From the NCBI RefSeq assembly GCF_026000295.1, contig NZ_AP026769.1, forward strand, positions 1-64,000: DNA of 64,000 bases, written 5' to 3'. The notes beneath the pieces were generated by a model, which saw only the letters and a list, made by a program, of their open reading frames with translations, was not told where the DNA came from and made no database searches. Below are positions 1-12,653 of the stretch, in pieces. Position numbers and translations under genes: made by a program. The DNA is from Helicobacter suis HS1. Its GTDB lineage: Bacteria; Campylobacterota; Campylobacteria; Campylobacterales; Helicobacteraceae. Within the stretch, counting starts at the first letter, position 1, and each line of letters begins with the position of its first letter.

Positions 1-2
1 AA

Positions 3-107
3 AAAATCTTAGGGATTAAGAGTGCTATTAAACCCTTAGATATTACCGATGCCATTGCTATTGCCCTTACCCATGCCCAGCAAAACAAAAGCCCCTTTCC
101 ATGTTAG
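3..107 (+). CDS. ruvC: Crossover junction endodeoxyribonuclease RuvC, C-terminal end (partial)
   Basis: The open frame entering from the left edge encodes 34 residues ending at TAG 105-107. It contains [18 protein letters not shown], which matches the C-terminal helix of RuvC, where the Asp and His belong to the acidic active-site cluster. RuvC resolves Holliday junctions with RuvAB. The last 7 bases overlap the start of dnaA (ATG at 101), so the two genes are probably translationally coupled. The N-terminal part lies outside the window. In H. pylori, from memory, ruvC is not beside dnaA, so the order here differs. Confidence 0.85.
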   Translation, partial: KILGIKSAIKPLDITDAIAIALTHAQQNKSPFPC

Positions 108-1402
108 AAGCCATTTTAGAAACGCTTAAAGCAGATTTAAGCGAGTTTGAATTTAAAACCTATGTAGAAATTTTGCGCTTTGATGAAAAAGCTTCTAGGG
201 CGGATTGTTTTGTGTTTTACGCCCCTAATATTTGGGTGTGTAATTACATCAAAACCCGTTATAGTACGCTTTTAGAAAATGCTATAGGGGCTTATAAAGG
301 TTATCCTGTAAGTGTAGAGGTGCTCCCAAGAGAGCAACAAATAAAAAATTCCCCTTTAAAGCCTTTATGCCAAGCCCACCAAAACCCTTCCCTTAACCCT
401 GCTTTTACCTTTGATACCTTAGTGGTGGGGAGTTGCAACCATTTAGCCATTAAAGTAGCCTCACAGGTGGCACAAAATAGTGGATCGTATAACCCGGTGC
501 TTTTCTTTGGCGGGGTTGGTTTGGGTAAAACACATATTTTAAATGCCATTGGCAATAAAGCCTGCGATCGCCTCCAAGATGTACTATATGTTACCGCTGA
601 ACAATTTTTAAATGACTATGTTTTTAGACTGGGCAATCACAGTATGGATAAATTCCAAGATAAATACCGCACGCGTGATTATCTGCTAATTGATGATGTG
701 CAGTTTTTTGGCGGTAAGCAAATGGTACAAGAAGAATTTTTCCACACCTTTAACGCCCTGCATAGTCAAGGTAGCCAGATTGTGATGACTTCAGATAAAC
801 CCCCTAGAGATATTAAAGGCTTAGCCGATAGATTACTCTCACGCTTTGAAATGGGCATGATTGCTAGTATCCAACCTCCCAAGCTAGAAACTAAAATTGC
901 TATTATCAACCAAAAATGCCAATTTAACCATATCCGCATGGACGCGCCGGTGGTGGAGTATTTGGCTAGCCATACAAATGAAAATATCCGCCAGATTGAA
1001 GGCGCGCTTTTGCGTCTTAATGCTACTGCTATGCTTACAGGTGTATCCATTGATCTCTCTTTAGTAGAAGCGGTTTTAAAAGATACGATTAAAGAGTCTT
1101 TGCAAGAAGTGAGTTTAGAGCAAGTTTTAAGAGTGGTGGCTAAAACTCTTAACTTAAAACCCTCAGATATCCGCAACAATTACCGTAACAGACAAGTAGC
1201 GCTAGCCCGTAAACTCATCATTTATTTAGCCCGTATTCTTACCAATGCCTCCACCACTGCTTTAGCCCAATTTTTAGGCATGAAAGATCATAGCGGGGTG
1301 AGCAAGGCAAATAAAACTGTTACAAAATGCATGCTAGAGGATAAACACACTAAACTACTCATAGAGGAGATGCGCGCTAAAATTTTATCCCATGTAGATT
1401 GA
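101..1402 (+). CDS. dnaA: Chromosomal replication initiator protein DnaA
   Basis: This 433-residue protein is the AAA+ initiator that binds DnaA boxes and melts oriC. Domain I covers about the first 80 residues and a short linker follows. The AAA+ core has Walker [16 protein letters not shown] near residue 137 and Walker [10 protein letters not shown] near 195. The helix-turn-helix domain IV carries the signature [16 protein letters not shown] near residue 393. Length is normal for Epsilon-type DnaA. The gene overlaps ruvC by 7 bp and is followed after 59 bp by gyrB. I see no obvious cluster of DnaA boxes in the flanking bases, so the origin itself is not located here. Identification is firm. 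Confidence 0.97.
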   Translation: MLEAILETLKADLSEFEFKTYVEILRFDEKASRADCFVFYAPNIWVCNYIKTRYSTLLENAIGAYKGYPVSVEVLPREQQIKNSPLKPLCQAHQNPSLNPAFTFDTLVVGSCNHLAIKVASQVAQNSGSYNPVLFFGGVGLGKTHILNAIGNKACDRLQDVLYVTAEQFLNDYVFRLGNHSMDKFQDKYRTRDYLLIDDVQFFGGKQMVQEEFFHTFNALHSQGSQIVMTSDKPPRDIKGLADRLLSRFEMGMIASIQPPKLETKIAIINQKCQFNHIRMDAPVVEYLASHTNENIRQIEGALLRLNATAMLTGVSIDLSLVEAVLKDTIKESLQEVSLEQVLRVVAKTLNLKPSDIRNNYRNRQVALARKLIIYLARILTNASTTALAQFLGMKDHSGVSKANKTVTKCMLEDKHTKLLIEEMRAKILSHVD

Positions 1403-1415
1403 AGCGTTTTCATAG

Positions 1416-1421
1416 TATAAT
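1416..1421 (+). promoter_or_regulatory. Probable -10 element for gyrB
   Basis: The dnaA-gyrB gap contains TAGTATAAT, a perfect TATAAT preceded by an extended-type G, about 45 bp before the gyrB start. Helicobacter sigma-80 promoters typically show a TATAAT -10 box without a conserved -35 box. This suggests that gyrB has its own promoter and does not depend only on readthrough from dnaA. Confidence 0.6.
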
Positions 1422-1443
1422 CCCCCCACACGGCATATATTAA

Positions 1444-4768
<3,325 letters not shown>

Positions 4769-4769
<1 letters not shown>

Positions 4770-5572
4770 TAATAACTTTCCTCTGGGCTTGGGAAATTTC
4801 CCGTTTGTACATCTCGTACATAGTTTTTAACGGCCTCTTGTACAAGTGTAGCGCCTTCTAAGTAACTACGCACAAATTTAGGCTTAAAGGCTGTAAAGAA
4901 TCCAAGCATGTCGCTAAAAACCAAAATTTGCCCATCGCAATGTATCCCGCTACCTATGCCAATCGTGGGGATTTTAAGGGTGTTTGTAATTTTTTCTGCC
5001 ACATTAGCCACCACCCCCTCTAAAACAATTAAGCGCGCCCCTGCCTCCTCTATAGCTAAAGCATCCTCTAAAACCTGCTGTGCACTCTGTGCTGTTTTAC
5101 CCGCAATCTTATACCCCCCCACACCGCGTACAGATTGAGGCGTAAGCCCAACATGCCCAACTACTGCTAACCCCTCCTCCACCAAAGCTTTTACAACCCT
5201 TGCGCGCTGCACCCCTCCTTCAAGTTTGATCGCATCAGCTGAGCTGTGTTTATAAAATCGCAAGGCATTTTTTAGAGCATGTTCTGTATTTGTATAACTC
5301 CCATAGGGCATATCTGCTACTAAAAAGGCGCGTTTAACTCCCCGACACACGGCTTTAGTGTGATAAAGCATTGCATCCATGCGCGCGCTTAAAGTGTCGC
5401 TTTGCCCATTAAAACTCATATTCAAACTATCGCCCACCAAAATAAGATCTACTAAAGGATCAAAAAGAGAAGCAAAGAGCGCATCGTAGGCTGTGATGGC
5501 GCTAATTTTAGTGGGTGTCCCTTCTTTGGGGTGTTTTTTTAAGCGCAAGCAATCAAGCGTGATCTTTTTCAT
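4769..5572 (-). CDS. panB: 3-methyl-2-oxobutanoate hydroxymethyltransferase PanB
   Basis: PanB adds a hydroxymethyl group from 5,10-methylene-THF to ketoisovalerate, the first committed step to pantothenate and CoA. The TIM-barrel family motifs are present: ITAYDALFA, the metal-binding VGDSLNM, the active-site stretch [17 protein letters not shown] with downstream GGYK, and IPTIGIGSG. At 267 residues it has family length. It lies first in the panB-ruvB pair, as I recall for H. pylori. The start ATG at 5572 has no clear Shine-Dalgarno sequence just upstream, so it may begin a leaderless or weakly translated message. Confidence 0.96.
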
Positions 5573-5685
5573 TTTGGAGGGCCTAGTTTTTGGTCAGATT
5601 TTACCTTTAAAATGCTATGATAGCCCTGAAAACACGGGTTTAAATCTATAGAAATATTGAAGTATCCTTAGGTGGAGTATTGGGT

Positions 5686-6387
5686 TTGAAGGCGATTTAT
5701 TGGGTTTTGTGCCCTTTTTTGTTTTTGTGTTTGTTACAGGGTGCAGAAATTATAGATTATGAACATTTAGACCCCAAGTATTATAAATACATTAAATTCT
5801 ATGGAGCAACCACTGATCAAGAGATCAAGCGGCTTGTCATGGACATCAATGATGCAGAAAAAAAGACGGGTTTAATCATCGGGCTTAGCACGGGTTTTTT
5901 CTACAATAATCAAATTAGACTAAGCACAGGCAGTAAGAGCATCACAAGCAATAGTTTAAATTACTTATGGGCTATTGGGGTGCGTTTTGGTTATCAAACC
6001 TACCGCCCCTCTTTATTTGCTAAAACCATGCGCCCTAATATTGTTGGGAGGCGAATCTATATCCAATACATCGGGGCAATTCCTAAACAAGCTAGTATCG
6101 GGCGGGTGGGTTATCAAAGCGCAATGATTAATGCAGACTTAATGATCGATCCGGTGTTGCCTTTAGTGGGGCGGTATTTATCTATGGGTTTTTTAATCGG
6201 CGTGGGGGTTGGGGTGGTAACTCAGGGGGTTAGCACTAGCTCTTTTTTTGGCATGATGGCTAGTACTGGGATTGCCTTTACTATCTTTGGGCATAACCGC
6301 GTGGAATTAGATTTTAAATTACTGGCTAATAAAGATGTTTCTTGGTGGGGGGGGATTGTCAATGTGGGGTATCAATATGTTTTCTAA
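5686..6387 (+). CDS. Small Helicobacter outer-membrane beta-barrel protein (first of three)
   Basis: The product has a signal peptide (KAIYWVLCPFLFLCLLQGAE) followed by a barrel-like pattern of alternating hydrophobic strands. It ends in VGYQYVF, the C-terminal aromatic signature of Helicobacter outer-membrane proteins. I start it at TTG 5686, about 8 bases after GGTGGAG; an in-frame TTG at 5680 is possible but sits too close to that site. It is the first of three tandem related genes between panB and the M23 protein, matching the position I recall for HP1057-HP1055. The next gene starts 11 bases before this one ends. Function is unknown. Confidence 0.8.
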   Translation: MKAIYWVLCPFLFLCLLQGAEIIDYEHLDPKYYKYIKFYGATTDQEIKRLVMDINDAEKKTGLIIGLSTGFFYNNQIRLSTGSKSITSNSLNYLWAIGVRFGYQTYRPSLFAKTMRPNIVGRRIYIQYIGAIPKQASIGRVGYQSAMINADLMIDPVLPLVGRYLSMGFLIGVGVGVVTQGVSTSSFFGMMASTGIAFTIFGHNRVELDFKLLANKDVSWWGGIVNVGYQYVF

Positions 6388-7057
6388 ATCCCCCTTTATT
6401 CTTATTTTTTTATGTGTGTGTTTAAATCTTTATGCAGACGCTAACACAACAGATCTAGCGCGCAAGAAATTTCAAATTTACATGCTAAGAGGCCAGCTTT
6501 GTGAGGCTAAGCAGGCTATGCTGGATCAAAAAATGGCTAAAAAGAAAAGTGGCGCGTTTATAGGATTTGTGCTAGCAGAGGTGAGTTTAAAAGTTAATGG
6601 AATTACTAATCAAAGTTTCCCGCTTATCTATGGTCTTAAACTGGGTTATCAAAAATATTTAGGACATAGCGAGGTGGGGGGTTTGCGCTTTTATGGTGAG
6701 TATTTGGGAGGGGTAGCTAGGAGTGTACTACAACCCTCTCAGAGTAGTTTTTATCAGATAGCTAGCATGAATGTAGATTTAGTGATGGATAAACCCATAG
6801 ATGCCGGTAAAAAATACGCTTTAGGTGTTTTTGGAGGTCTTGGGGTGGGCTGGAATGGGTATAAAGATTACCCTAAGGCGACTAATAACCCGAATGGATT
6901 TGGGGTCATTGTCAATTTAGGGGTTGCCTTAACACTAAATACCAGACACCGCATAGAATTAGCCCTTAAAATCCCTCCTGTTAAATATAGCCATGCATTT
7001 TCCTACACTTTTGCAAGTGGGAATATCTACTACATTAGCTATAACTTATTGCTCTAA
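6377..7057 (+). CDS. Small Helicobacter outer-membrane protein (second of three)
   Basis: I chose ATG 6377, inside the end of the previous gene, because it begins a good signal peptide (MFSKSPFILIFLCVCLNLYA). A GGGG stretch lies about 8 bases upstream. The frame is open further left but codes for no sensible extension there. The mature 200-odd residues share the GYQKY, NVDLVMDKP and VNLGVALTLNTRHRIEL segments with both neighbours, so the three genes are paralogues. Coupling by overlap with the first gene indicates one transcript. Role unknown; surface localisation is inferred. Confidence 0.8.
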   Translation: MFSKSPFILIFLCVCLNLYADANTTDLARKKFQIYMLRGQLCEAKQAMLDQKMAKKKSGAFIGFVLAEVSLKVNGITNQSFPLIYGLKLGYQKYLGHSEVGGLRFYGEYLGGVARSVLQPSQSSFYQIASMNVDLVMDKPIDAGKKYALGVFGGLGVGWNGYKDYPKATNNPNGFGVIVNLGVALTLNTRHRIELALKIPPVKYSHAFSYTFASGNIYYISYNLLL

Positions 7058-7068
7058 GGGATTATGAG

Positions 7069-8133
7069 ATGAGAATTTTTTTAAGCGTACTTGTGCTTTT
7101 AAAAATACAGGCTAGTCCCTTGCCAGTTTTACAAGACACTAATTCAGATGTGATCTTTAAACAGGCTACCCCTGATATAGAAACAAACCATGTTAACCCC
7201 ACTCCTTTAAAACAAACGCCCCAAGAAATCCAAAAAGAAGCCACACAAAAGGCAAACCAAGAAGCCACAGAAAAGACACAAGAGGCTAAAAGGCTAGATG
7301 CACAGATTAAAATCTTGCAAGAACAGATTAAAAACCAAGCAGCGCAAACAAAACCTTCTTTACAGCAAAAACGATCTAAAATGAGCCAGCGTACTCAAAA
7401 AAAGAAAGCCATGAATTACAAAATTAGCAAGCAAAAGAGCGGTTTTTTCTTAGGAGGAGGGTATGGGGTTGGGATTATCCATGAATCTTATAATAGCCAG
7501 CAGGCCAATAGCACTAGTTTAGGGATTGCGCAAAATCAAGAGATTTTCACAACCCTGCCAAATCTCAGTGGCGTGGCTAATATGGCCAATCTAGAATTAG
7601 GTTACCAGCAGTATTTTAGCCCCTATTTTGGCTCGCGTGTTTATGGGGATTTACTCTTTATTCCCGGTTTTGCTAGCTTTGATCAACTCAATAACGCTCC
7701 TTCTAAAAATCTAGGCTCTTTCTTTTATGCTTTAGGGTCATTGGACATGGATCTTTTATTAGACGCCCCGCTAGAGCGGCAGAAAAAACATTTTCTAGGT
7801 TTATATGCGGGGTTTGGGGTGGGGCTAATGGTGTTAAGAGATCAAAGTGGCAAGGCTTTTCAAGGGATATTAGCCAATGGATATACTAGCCCTAATGCGC
7901 TATGGAAAATGTTAGTACAAGTAGATTACACGGTTAATTTAGGTATAGCCTTTACTTATAATCGCAACCTGCGCTTTGAGGTGGGGACTAAAATCCCTTT
8001 AACTTATTTGCGGCTAGGCTTTGAAACGCCCGCAACCTATAAAAGTAGCACAAATAGCCAAACACTCATTAGCCAAGATACAGGCTTTAAGCGCAGTACT
8101 TTACTGGTGATGAATGTGCTTTATGTTTTTTGA
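7069..8133 (+). CDS. Helicobacter outer-membrane protein with glutamine-rich N-terminal extension (third of three)
   Basis: The 354-residue product has a short signal peptide. A charged, Gln/Lys-rich segment (about residues 40-115, probably coiled coil, with SEQ-like EATQKANQEATEK repeats) then precedes the paralogous barrel part. The barrel shares LELGYQQYFSPYFG, SLDMDLLLDAP and YTVNLGIAFTYNRNLRFEVG with the two upstream proteins. It ends in VLYVF, an outer-membrane targeting terminus. AAGGG lies 8 bases before ATG 7069. The extension could span the periplasm or bind peptidoglycan, but that is only inference. Confidence 0.78.
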   Translation: MRIFLSVLVLLKIQASPLPVLQDTNSDVIFKQATPDIETNHVNPTPLKQTPQEIQKEATQKANQEATEKTQEAKRLDAQIKILQEQIKNQAAQTKPSLQQKRSKMSQRTQKKKAMNYKISKQKSGFFLGGGYGVGIIHESYNSQQANSTSLGIAQNQEIFTTLPNLSGVANMANLELGYQQYFSPYFGSRVYGDLLFIPGFASFDQLNNAPSKNLGSFFYALGSLDMDLLLDAPLERQKKHFLGLYAGFGVGLMVLRDQSGKAFQGILANGYTSPNALWKMLVQVDYTVNLGIAFTYNRNLRFEVGTKIPLTYLRLGFETPATYKSSTNSQTLISQDTGFKRSTLLVMNVLYVF

Positions 8134-8143
8134 GGAGATTTGA

Positions 8144-9469
8144 ATGTGGCGCTTTATGCTTGTTTTATTGCTGGTAGTGGCGGGATATTTGGGTTATAAT
8201 TACAGCATCACTAAAAAAAATGCCATTGATATTGCCCTCTCTATGAAAGTGGTGGGCACTAAATACACTATCAATAATCCTACACACTGGAATCTCAAAC
8301 ATAGCATGCAAGTTACGCTACAATCCCCCGTTAAAATCCGCTCCTACCATGTTAAAACCACAACTAGCGATCACTTAGTGGTGTATGAAAAAAACCAAAT
8401 CGTCTTAGATGAGCCTACAATTTTTAGCTTTGAATTACCCAAACCCACTATCCAACTTAGCGATCAAACTTTATTACACTATGAAATCAGTGTGAGAGAT
8501 TGGAGTTATGCTAACTTTTTTAATGGCAACACCAGCACTAAAAAATTTGATCTCATTTTAGACACCACGCCCCCTAAAATCCAAACCATCGCCCAATCAA
8601 GCAGTATTACCTATGGCGGGAGTGCTTTAGTGGTGTTTAAAGTCATAGAAGATAATTTAGATCGAATCTGGCTGAATAATGGGTATGAGGATTTTCAAGC
8701 CTTTTCTTTTCTTAAAGATGGTTATTACATCGTTATTTTGCCATGGTCTATGCGCCACCGCAGTTTTAACGCCCAAATTTTAGCAAGAGATAAAGCCTAC
8801 AACCTCACAACTTTACCCCTAAAATTTATGAAAAATACTAAAATTCGCTACCCAAAATACACCTCCGATCTGAGTAAGCAATATCCAGATGAACAAAGTG
8901 CTTTAAAAAATTTCAACCTTAATTCTGATCGCCTCAATGCCCGCTCAAGTATCAAGCAAACCATTACAGATGATTTAAGTAATACCTCTGTTTATAGACC
9001 GATGGTGTTTGAGCCTTTTAAACCACTGGGGAATAAATTCCGTGTTCTCTCTCTTTTTGGTGCTAAGAGAACTTATACATTCAAAGGCAAGCCAATAGGA
9101 CAATCCATGCACATGGGTATTGATCTCTTTGGCAGACATTCTAAAGTGCTAGCTAGCAATACCGGACGCGTCATTTTAGAAGAAGAAATAGAAGGTTATG
9201 GTAAAAGTGCTTTGATCTCTTATGGTTTAGGTGTTTATGCTTTGTATGGGAGTTTGTCTGAATTATTAGCTAAAAAGGGAGATGTTGTAGAATCAAGCAG
9301 TGTTTTAGGTTTGAGTGGTAAAAATAAAACGGGTAGATTTGACCATGTGCATTTTGATTTGTTAATACAGGGAGTCTCTGTTTATCCTAATGAATGGATG
9401 AATCCTAGTTTTATAGGGAGTTTAAATGATGTGATCAAAGAGGCGCAATATAAGATCGAGTCTAAATGA
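8144..9469 (+). CDS. Membrane-anchored M23 (LytM-type) peptidase-like protein
   Basis: One N-terminal membrane segment (MLVLLLVVAGYLGY) is followed by a large periplasmic region with beta-sandwich character. A C-terminal M23 domain follows. Both zinc-binding motifs appear intact: HMGID near residue 323 and HVHFD near 402. M23 proteins cleave or sense peptidoglycan cross-links. The gene sits between the outer-membrane protein cluster and minC, the position I recall for HP1054, which is compatible with a role in cell-wall shape or division. Substrate is unknown. It starts 10 bp after the previous gene with a GAGGAGA site. Confidence 0.82.
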   Translation: MWRFMLVLLLVVAGYLGYNYSITKKNAIDIALSMKVVGTKYTINNPTHWNLKHSMQVTLQSPVKIRSYHVKTTTSDHLVVYEKNQIVLDEPTIFSFELPKPTIQLSDQTLLHYEISVRDWSYANFFNGNTSTKKFDLILDTTPPKIQTIAQSSSITYGGSALVVFKVIEDNLDRIWLNNGYEDFQAFSFLKDGYYIVILPWSMRHRSFNAQILARDKAYNLTTLPLKFMKNTKIRYPKYTSDLSKQYPDEQSALKNFNLNSDRLNARSSIKQTITDDLSNTSVYRPMVFEPFKPLGNKFRVLSLFGAKRTYTFKGKPIGQSMHMGIDLFGRHSKVLASNTGRVILEEEIEGYGKSALISYGLGVYALYGSLSELLAKKGDVVESSSVLGLSGKNKTGRFDHVHFDLLIQGVSVYPNEWMNPSFIGSLNDVIKEAQYKIESK

Positions 9470-9484
9470 TTGAAAGGAGAGTGC

Positions 9485-10036
9485 GTGTTAAGGACCAGAC
9501 AAAAACAAGTCCGTTGTTTTGAATTAGATATTGCCAATAGCCAGCAATATTTGAGTTTTATCCATAAAAATGCCCCACTTTTACAGGATTATTTGATTCT
9601 GTTTAAAGAGCCTATCCCTCCTGATGTGCAAGAAATGCTAGGAAAATACCAGCTAGCCTATAGTTTTAGCACCAAAGAACTTAAGGGTAAGGCTAGCGAT
9701 CAAGTGGTGGTGTATGAGGCTTTGGAGTTAAAAGAGCAAAAAGAGACAAAGCCTTTAAAACCCTCTTTAGAAGAAGATCACCATGTCCAGATTTTTGAAA
9801 GACATATCAGAAGTGGCGAGGAAATTGACAGTTATTCTAGTCTAGTTTTCTTAGGCAATGTCAACCATGGGGCTAAAATCCATTCTGAACAAAATATTAG
9901 TATTTATGGGCGATGTGAGGGGATCATCATTTGCATGGGAATTTACATGGTTCTTAAAAATGTCTATTCCTCACACATCGCTTTTCAAGGGCAAATTCTA
10001 GATACAGCCCAACTAGCACCTCAGATTATCGTTTAA
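9485..10036 (+). CDS. minC: Septum site-determining protein MinC with altered C-terminus
   Basis: MinC blocks FtsZ assembly away from mid-cell together with MinD. The C-terminal beta-helix domain is recognised by [22 protein letters not shown] and [13 protein letters not shown] start at GTG 9485 because AAAGGAGAG ends four bases before it. An in-frame TTG at 9470 also exists but precedes that site. The protein ends [13 protein letters not shown], shorter by roughly 20 residues than I recall for H. pylori MinC. The last codons and the stop lie in a 57-bp copy of sequence from the tsaB-like gene 1 kb downstream, so the original end was probably overwritten. Confidence 0.88.
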   Translation: MLRTRQKQVRCFELDIANSQQYLSFIHKNAPLLQDYLILFKEPIPPDVQEMLGKYQLAYSFSTKELKGKASDQVVVYEALELKEQKETKPLKPSLEEDHHVQIFERHIRSGEEIDSYSSLVFLGNVNHGAKIHSEQNISIYGRCEGIIICMGIYMVLKNVYSSHIAFQGQILDTAQLAPQIIV

Positions 10037-10076
10037 TCCATGTTTTTAGTGTATCTAAACCGACTAATTTTGCTTT
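10020..10076 (+). repeat. 57-bp direct repeat, left copy (minC end / lpxC leader)
   Basis: These 57 bases are identical to 11059-11115, 1039 bp to the right. The left copy provides the last codons and stop of minC and most of the 13-bp-distant leader of lpxC. The right copy is in-frame coding sequence of the tsaB-like gene, so the right copy is the likely source. The pair flanks lpxC exactly and could recombine to delete it. Confidence 0.95.
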
Positions 10077-10089
10077 TAAAGGATATTGC

Positions 10090-10992
10090 ATGAAAGAAAG
10101 AACAATTGCAAGAAGTGTAGAATTAGTTGGAATTGGTTTACATAAAGGTGTACCGGTTAAAATGGTTTTAGAACCCATGCAAGCAGGTAGTGGGATTATC
10201 TTTAGCCGCTCAGATTTGAAAATAGATATTCCTTTAAACCACAATAATGTAATAGACACCACAATGGCCACAACGCTAGGCTCTGTTTCAAACCCCCAAG
10301 TTAGAATTTCTACCGTAGAACATTTGCTTTCAGCGATTAATGCCTACGGGATAGATAATTTAAAAATTTCTGTTGATAATGAGGAAATCCCCATTATGGA
10401 TGGTTCTGCCCTTGCCCATTGCATGCTATTAGATGAGGCGGGCATTATGGAGCTTGATGTACCTAGGGCATTTATGCGCATCACTCAAGAGGTAAAAGTA
10501 CAGGAGGGACCTAAGTTTGCTAAGATTAGCCCAAGCCCCACTCTTTCCTTTGATTTTAAAATTTGCTTTGCCCACCCGGCTATTAATGAGCAACATTATT
10601 ATTTCCCTTTCTCCAAACACACCTATAGAGAACAAATCGCTAAGGCTAGGACTTTTGGCTTTTTACAAGAGGTAAATTATTTGCGATCCAAAGGTTTAGC
10701 TAAGGGGGGGAATTTGAATAATTGTATCGTGCTAGATGAACATGGCATTGTTAACAAAGAAGGGTTACGCTATGAAGAGGAATTTGTACGCCATAAAATC
10801 TTAGATGCGATAGGGGATTTGGTGTTTTTAGGCATGCCTATGATAGGGGCTTATCAATCTTGTATGGGTAGCCATAAACTCAATGCAAAACTAGTCCATG
10901 AGGTGCTTGCTAAAAAAGCCTATGAGGTGATCTATTTAGAACCAAAGCCCAGTGTAGAACCTGTTGCAGAAATGGTGCTAGCCTATCATTAG
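10090..10992 (+). CDS. lpxC: UDP-3-O-acyl-N-acetylglucosamine deacetylase LpxC
   Basis: LpxC is the zinc deacetylase that commits UDP-acyl-GlcNAc to lipid A synthesis. Family motifs are present: [12 protein letters not shown] at the N-terminus, [17 protein letters not shown] with the first zinc histidine, [18 protein letters not shown] and [14 protein letters not shown] with the catalytic region. At 300 residues it is of normal length. Its ribosome site AAAGGA lies just after the left 57-bp repeat, and the right repeat starts 67 bp past the stop. The gene is therefore bracketed by direct repeats. Confidence 0.96.
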   Translation: MKERTIARSVELVGIGLHKGVPVKMVLEPMQAGSGIIFSRSDLKIDIPLNHNNVIDTTMATTLGSVSNPQVRISTVEHLLSAINAYGIDNLKISVDNEEIPIMDGSALAHCMLLDEAGIMELDVPRAFMRITQEVKVQEGPKFAKISPSPTLSFDFKICFAHPAINEQHYYFPFSKHTYREQIAKARTFGFLQEVNYLRSKGLAKGGNLNNCIVLDEHGIVNKEGLRYEEEFVRHKILDAIGDLVFLGMPMIGAYQSCMGSHKLNAKLVHEVLAKKAYEVIYLEPKPSVEPVAEMVLAYH

Positions 10993-11044
10993 TACAACTC
11001 ATAGGTGTTTTATCCTTGTTTTATCTCTGCAAAGCCCTGTTCAT

Positions 11045-11470
11045 GTGGGTGTTTACAGCTCAGATTATCGTTTAATCCATGTTTTTAGTGTATCTAAACC
11101 GACTAATTTTGCTTTGAGTGAGATTTTTGAAGCGCTACTTGAATGGATTAAAGAGCGCTGTTATCAGATTCAAGCTTTATACTACGCTAGAGGTCCGGGG
11201 AGTTTTATGGCCATGAAACTTACTCATGTCTTCATGCACACATGGGCGCTTTTAAACCCTGTGCCCCTCTATTCAACTTTAGGTTTTGCATTTAACCAAC
11301 ATGCGCCTATTAAAGCCTTTGGGAAAATGTATTATGTTTTATCCCAAGAGCAAGTTACATTGTGCGCTTTAGAATCTGTATTAGAAATCCCCATGTCCTT
11401 ACCCCCTGTACTTGATTCTTCTGTATTTTGTACTAATAACCAACCTCTTTATCTTTTACCTCCTGTTTAA
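11045..11470 (+). CDS. Divergent TsaB-like protein (t6A tRNA modification partner), start uncertain
   Basis: The motif ARGPGSFMAMKLTHVF resembles the GPGSFTGLRIG loop of TsaB/YeaZ, the non-catalytic partner of TsaD in making N6-threonylcarbamoyladenosine in tRNA. Position between lpxC and thrB matches what I recall for HP1051. The first canonical start is GTG 11045. However, the frame upstream to the lpxC stop still reads like the family N-terminal strand (CFILVLSLQSPVHVGVYSS) and has no ATG, GTG or TTG. Either a rare ATC start near 11012 is used, or the native start was lost. Bases 11059-11115 are the source of the repeat near minC. Confidence 0.65.
   Translation: MGVYSSDYRLIHVFSVSKPTNFALSEIFEALLEWIKERCYQIQALYYARGPGSFMAMKLTHVFMHTWALLNPVPLYSTLGFAFNQHAPIKAFGKMYYVLSQEQVTLCALESVLEIPMSLPPVLDSSVFCTNNQPLYLLPPV
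11059..11115 (+). repeat. 57-bp direct repeat, right copy (inside tsaB-like gene)
   Basis: This copy is identical to 10020-10076. It is in frame and sensible as protein ([18 protein letters not shown]), so it is taken as the parental copy. No inverted ends or target duplications are visible around either copy. Confidence 0.95.
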
Positions 11471-11485
11471 AAAACTTAAGGTATA

Positions 11486-12400
11486 ATGACAGAAAACTTA
11501 GGATGTGGATTGGTTGTTAGCGTGCCTGCCACGAGTGCTAACTTGGGTCCGGGCTTTGATTGTTTAGGTTTGAGTTTGGATTTGAGAAACCGCTTTTCTG
11601 TATTGCCCTCTATCTATACAAGCATTAAAATACAAGGCGAGGGCGAGGGATTTTCTAAATTTTTGGTTGATAATATTTTTGTGAAACTTTTTAAAGAAGC
11701 CCTAAGAAAACAAGGAATTCAAGAGAATTTTGAATTTTCTTTTTATAATTCCATTCCCATTTCCAGAGGTCTTGGGAGCAGTTCAGCTATTATTGTAGGG
11801 GCTATGAGCGCTGTTAGCCATTATTTGCATGGGAGTTTGCATAGGGAGGAAATTTTAGATGCTAGCCTCATGCATGAATCCCATCCGGATAATATAACTC
11901 CGGCTGTATTTGGGGGTTTTAATGTAGCTGTGGTGGAAAGAATCTCTAATAAGTTAAAAGCCCACCACCTACGGACAGCTGTCCCTAATTATCTTAAAGC
12001 TGTTGTTGTGATCCCTGCTCATTCTATTTCTACTAAATTTGCCCGCCAAGCTTTGCCAAAGCGCTACAGTAATATTGATGTGGTTTATAATTTATCCCGA
12101 TCAAGTTTAATGGGAATGATTTTTATGCAAGAAAAATGGGAACTTTTGCGTTTAGCTTCTAAGGATAGATTACATCAAGATAAACGCATGAAACTCTACC
12201 CGGTGCTTTATGGGGTGCAAAAGTTAGCCTTAGAAAATGGGGCACTCATGAGTACTCTTTCAGGGAGTGGATCGTCTTTTTTTAACATGTGCTATACAGA
12301 GGACGCAGCCAACTTACAAACAAAGCTACAAAAAAAATATGGTAATTTTAGGGTTGTGGTTTTAGACTTTGATAATCAAGGAGTACAGGTTGAAGAGTGA
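11486..12400 (+). CDS. thrB: Homoserine kinase
   Basis: ThrB phosphorylates homoserine on the way to threonine. The GHMP-kinase fold is shown by VPATSANLGPGFDCLGLSL at the N-terminus, the phosphate loop PISRGLGSSSAIIVGA near residue 92, and the C-terminal MSTLSGSGSSFFNM motif. Its 304 residues are of standard length. AAGG lies 5 bases before ATG 11486. The next gene starts within its last codons. Order tsaB-like, thrB, ylxR, infB is the order I recall for H. pylori. Confidence 0.95.
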   Translation: MTENLGCGLVVSVPATSANLGPGFDCLGLSLDLRNRFSVLPSIYTSIKIQGEGEGFSKFLVDNIFVKLFKEALRKQGIQENFEFSFYNSIPISRGLGSSSAIIVGAMSAVSHYLHGSLHREEILDASLMHESHPDNITPAVFGGFNVAVVERISNKLKAHHLRTAVPNYLKAVVVIPAHSISTKFARQALPKRYSNIDVVYNLSRSSLMGMIFMQEKWELLRLASKDRLHQDKRMKLYPVLYGVQKLALENGALMSTLSGSGSSFFNMCYTEDAANLQTKLQKKYGNFRVVVLDFDNQGVQVEE

Positions 12401-12653
12401 TGGTTTTTGTTCTAAAAATGCGGTACGCATGTGTGTGTGCTGTAGGGGCTCTTTTGCGCAGGATAAACTCCTGCGCTTTAGTGTGCAAGAGGGACGCATT
12501 GTGCCCTTTGCGGGGAGAGGCCGTAGTTTTTATGTGTGCCATGCATGTTTAAATGATAAAAATATACTCAAACAGGTGTTAAGAGCCAAAAATATCCCTA
12601 GGGATAAAAAATATGTGCAAGCATGGCTAGAGGAGATCAGGACATATGAGTGA
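12390..12653 (+). CDS. YlxR-family (DUF448) small RNA-binding protein
   Basis: The 87-residue product has the YlxR signature: VRMCVCCRGSFAQDKLLRF, then AGRGRSFYVCHACL with paired cysteines, then a basic tail. YlxR proteins sit upstream of infB in many bacteria and bind RNA; the precise role in Helicobacter is unknown. I start it at TTG 12390, six bases after AAGGAG, inside the end of thrB. The frame is open further upstream from ATG 12369, but that would precede the ribosome site. It overlaps infB by 8 bp. Confidence 0.85.
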   Translation: MKSDGFCSKNAVRMCVCCRGSFAQDKLLRFSVQEGRIVPFAGRGRSFYVCHACLNDKNILKQVLRAKNIPRDKKYVQAWLEEIRTYE

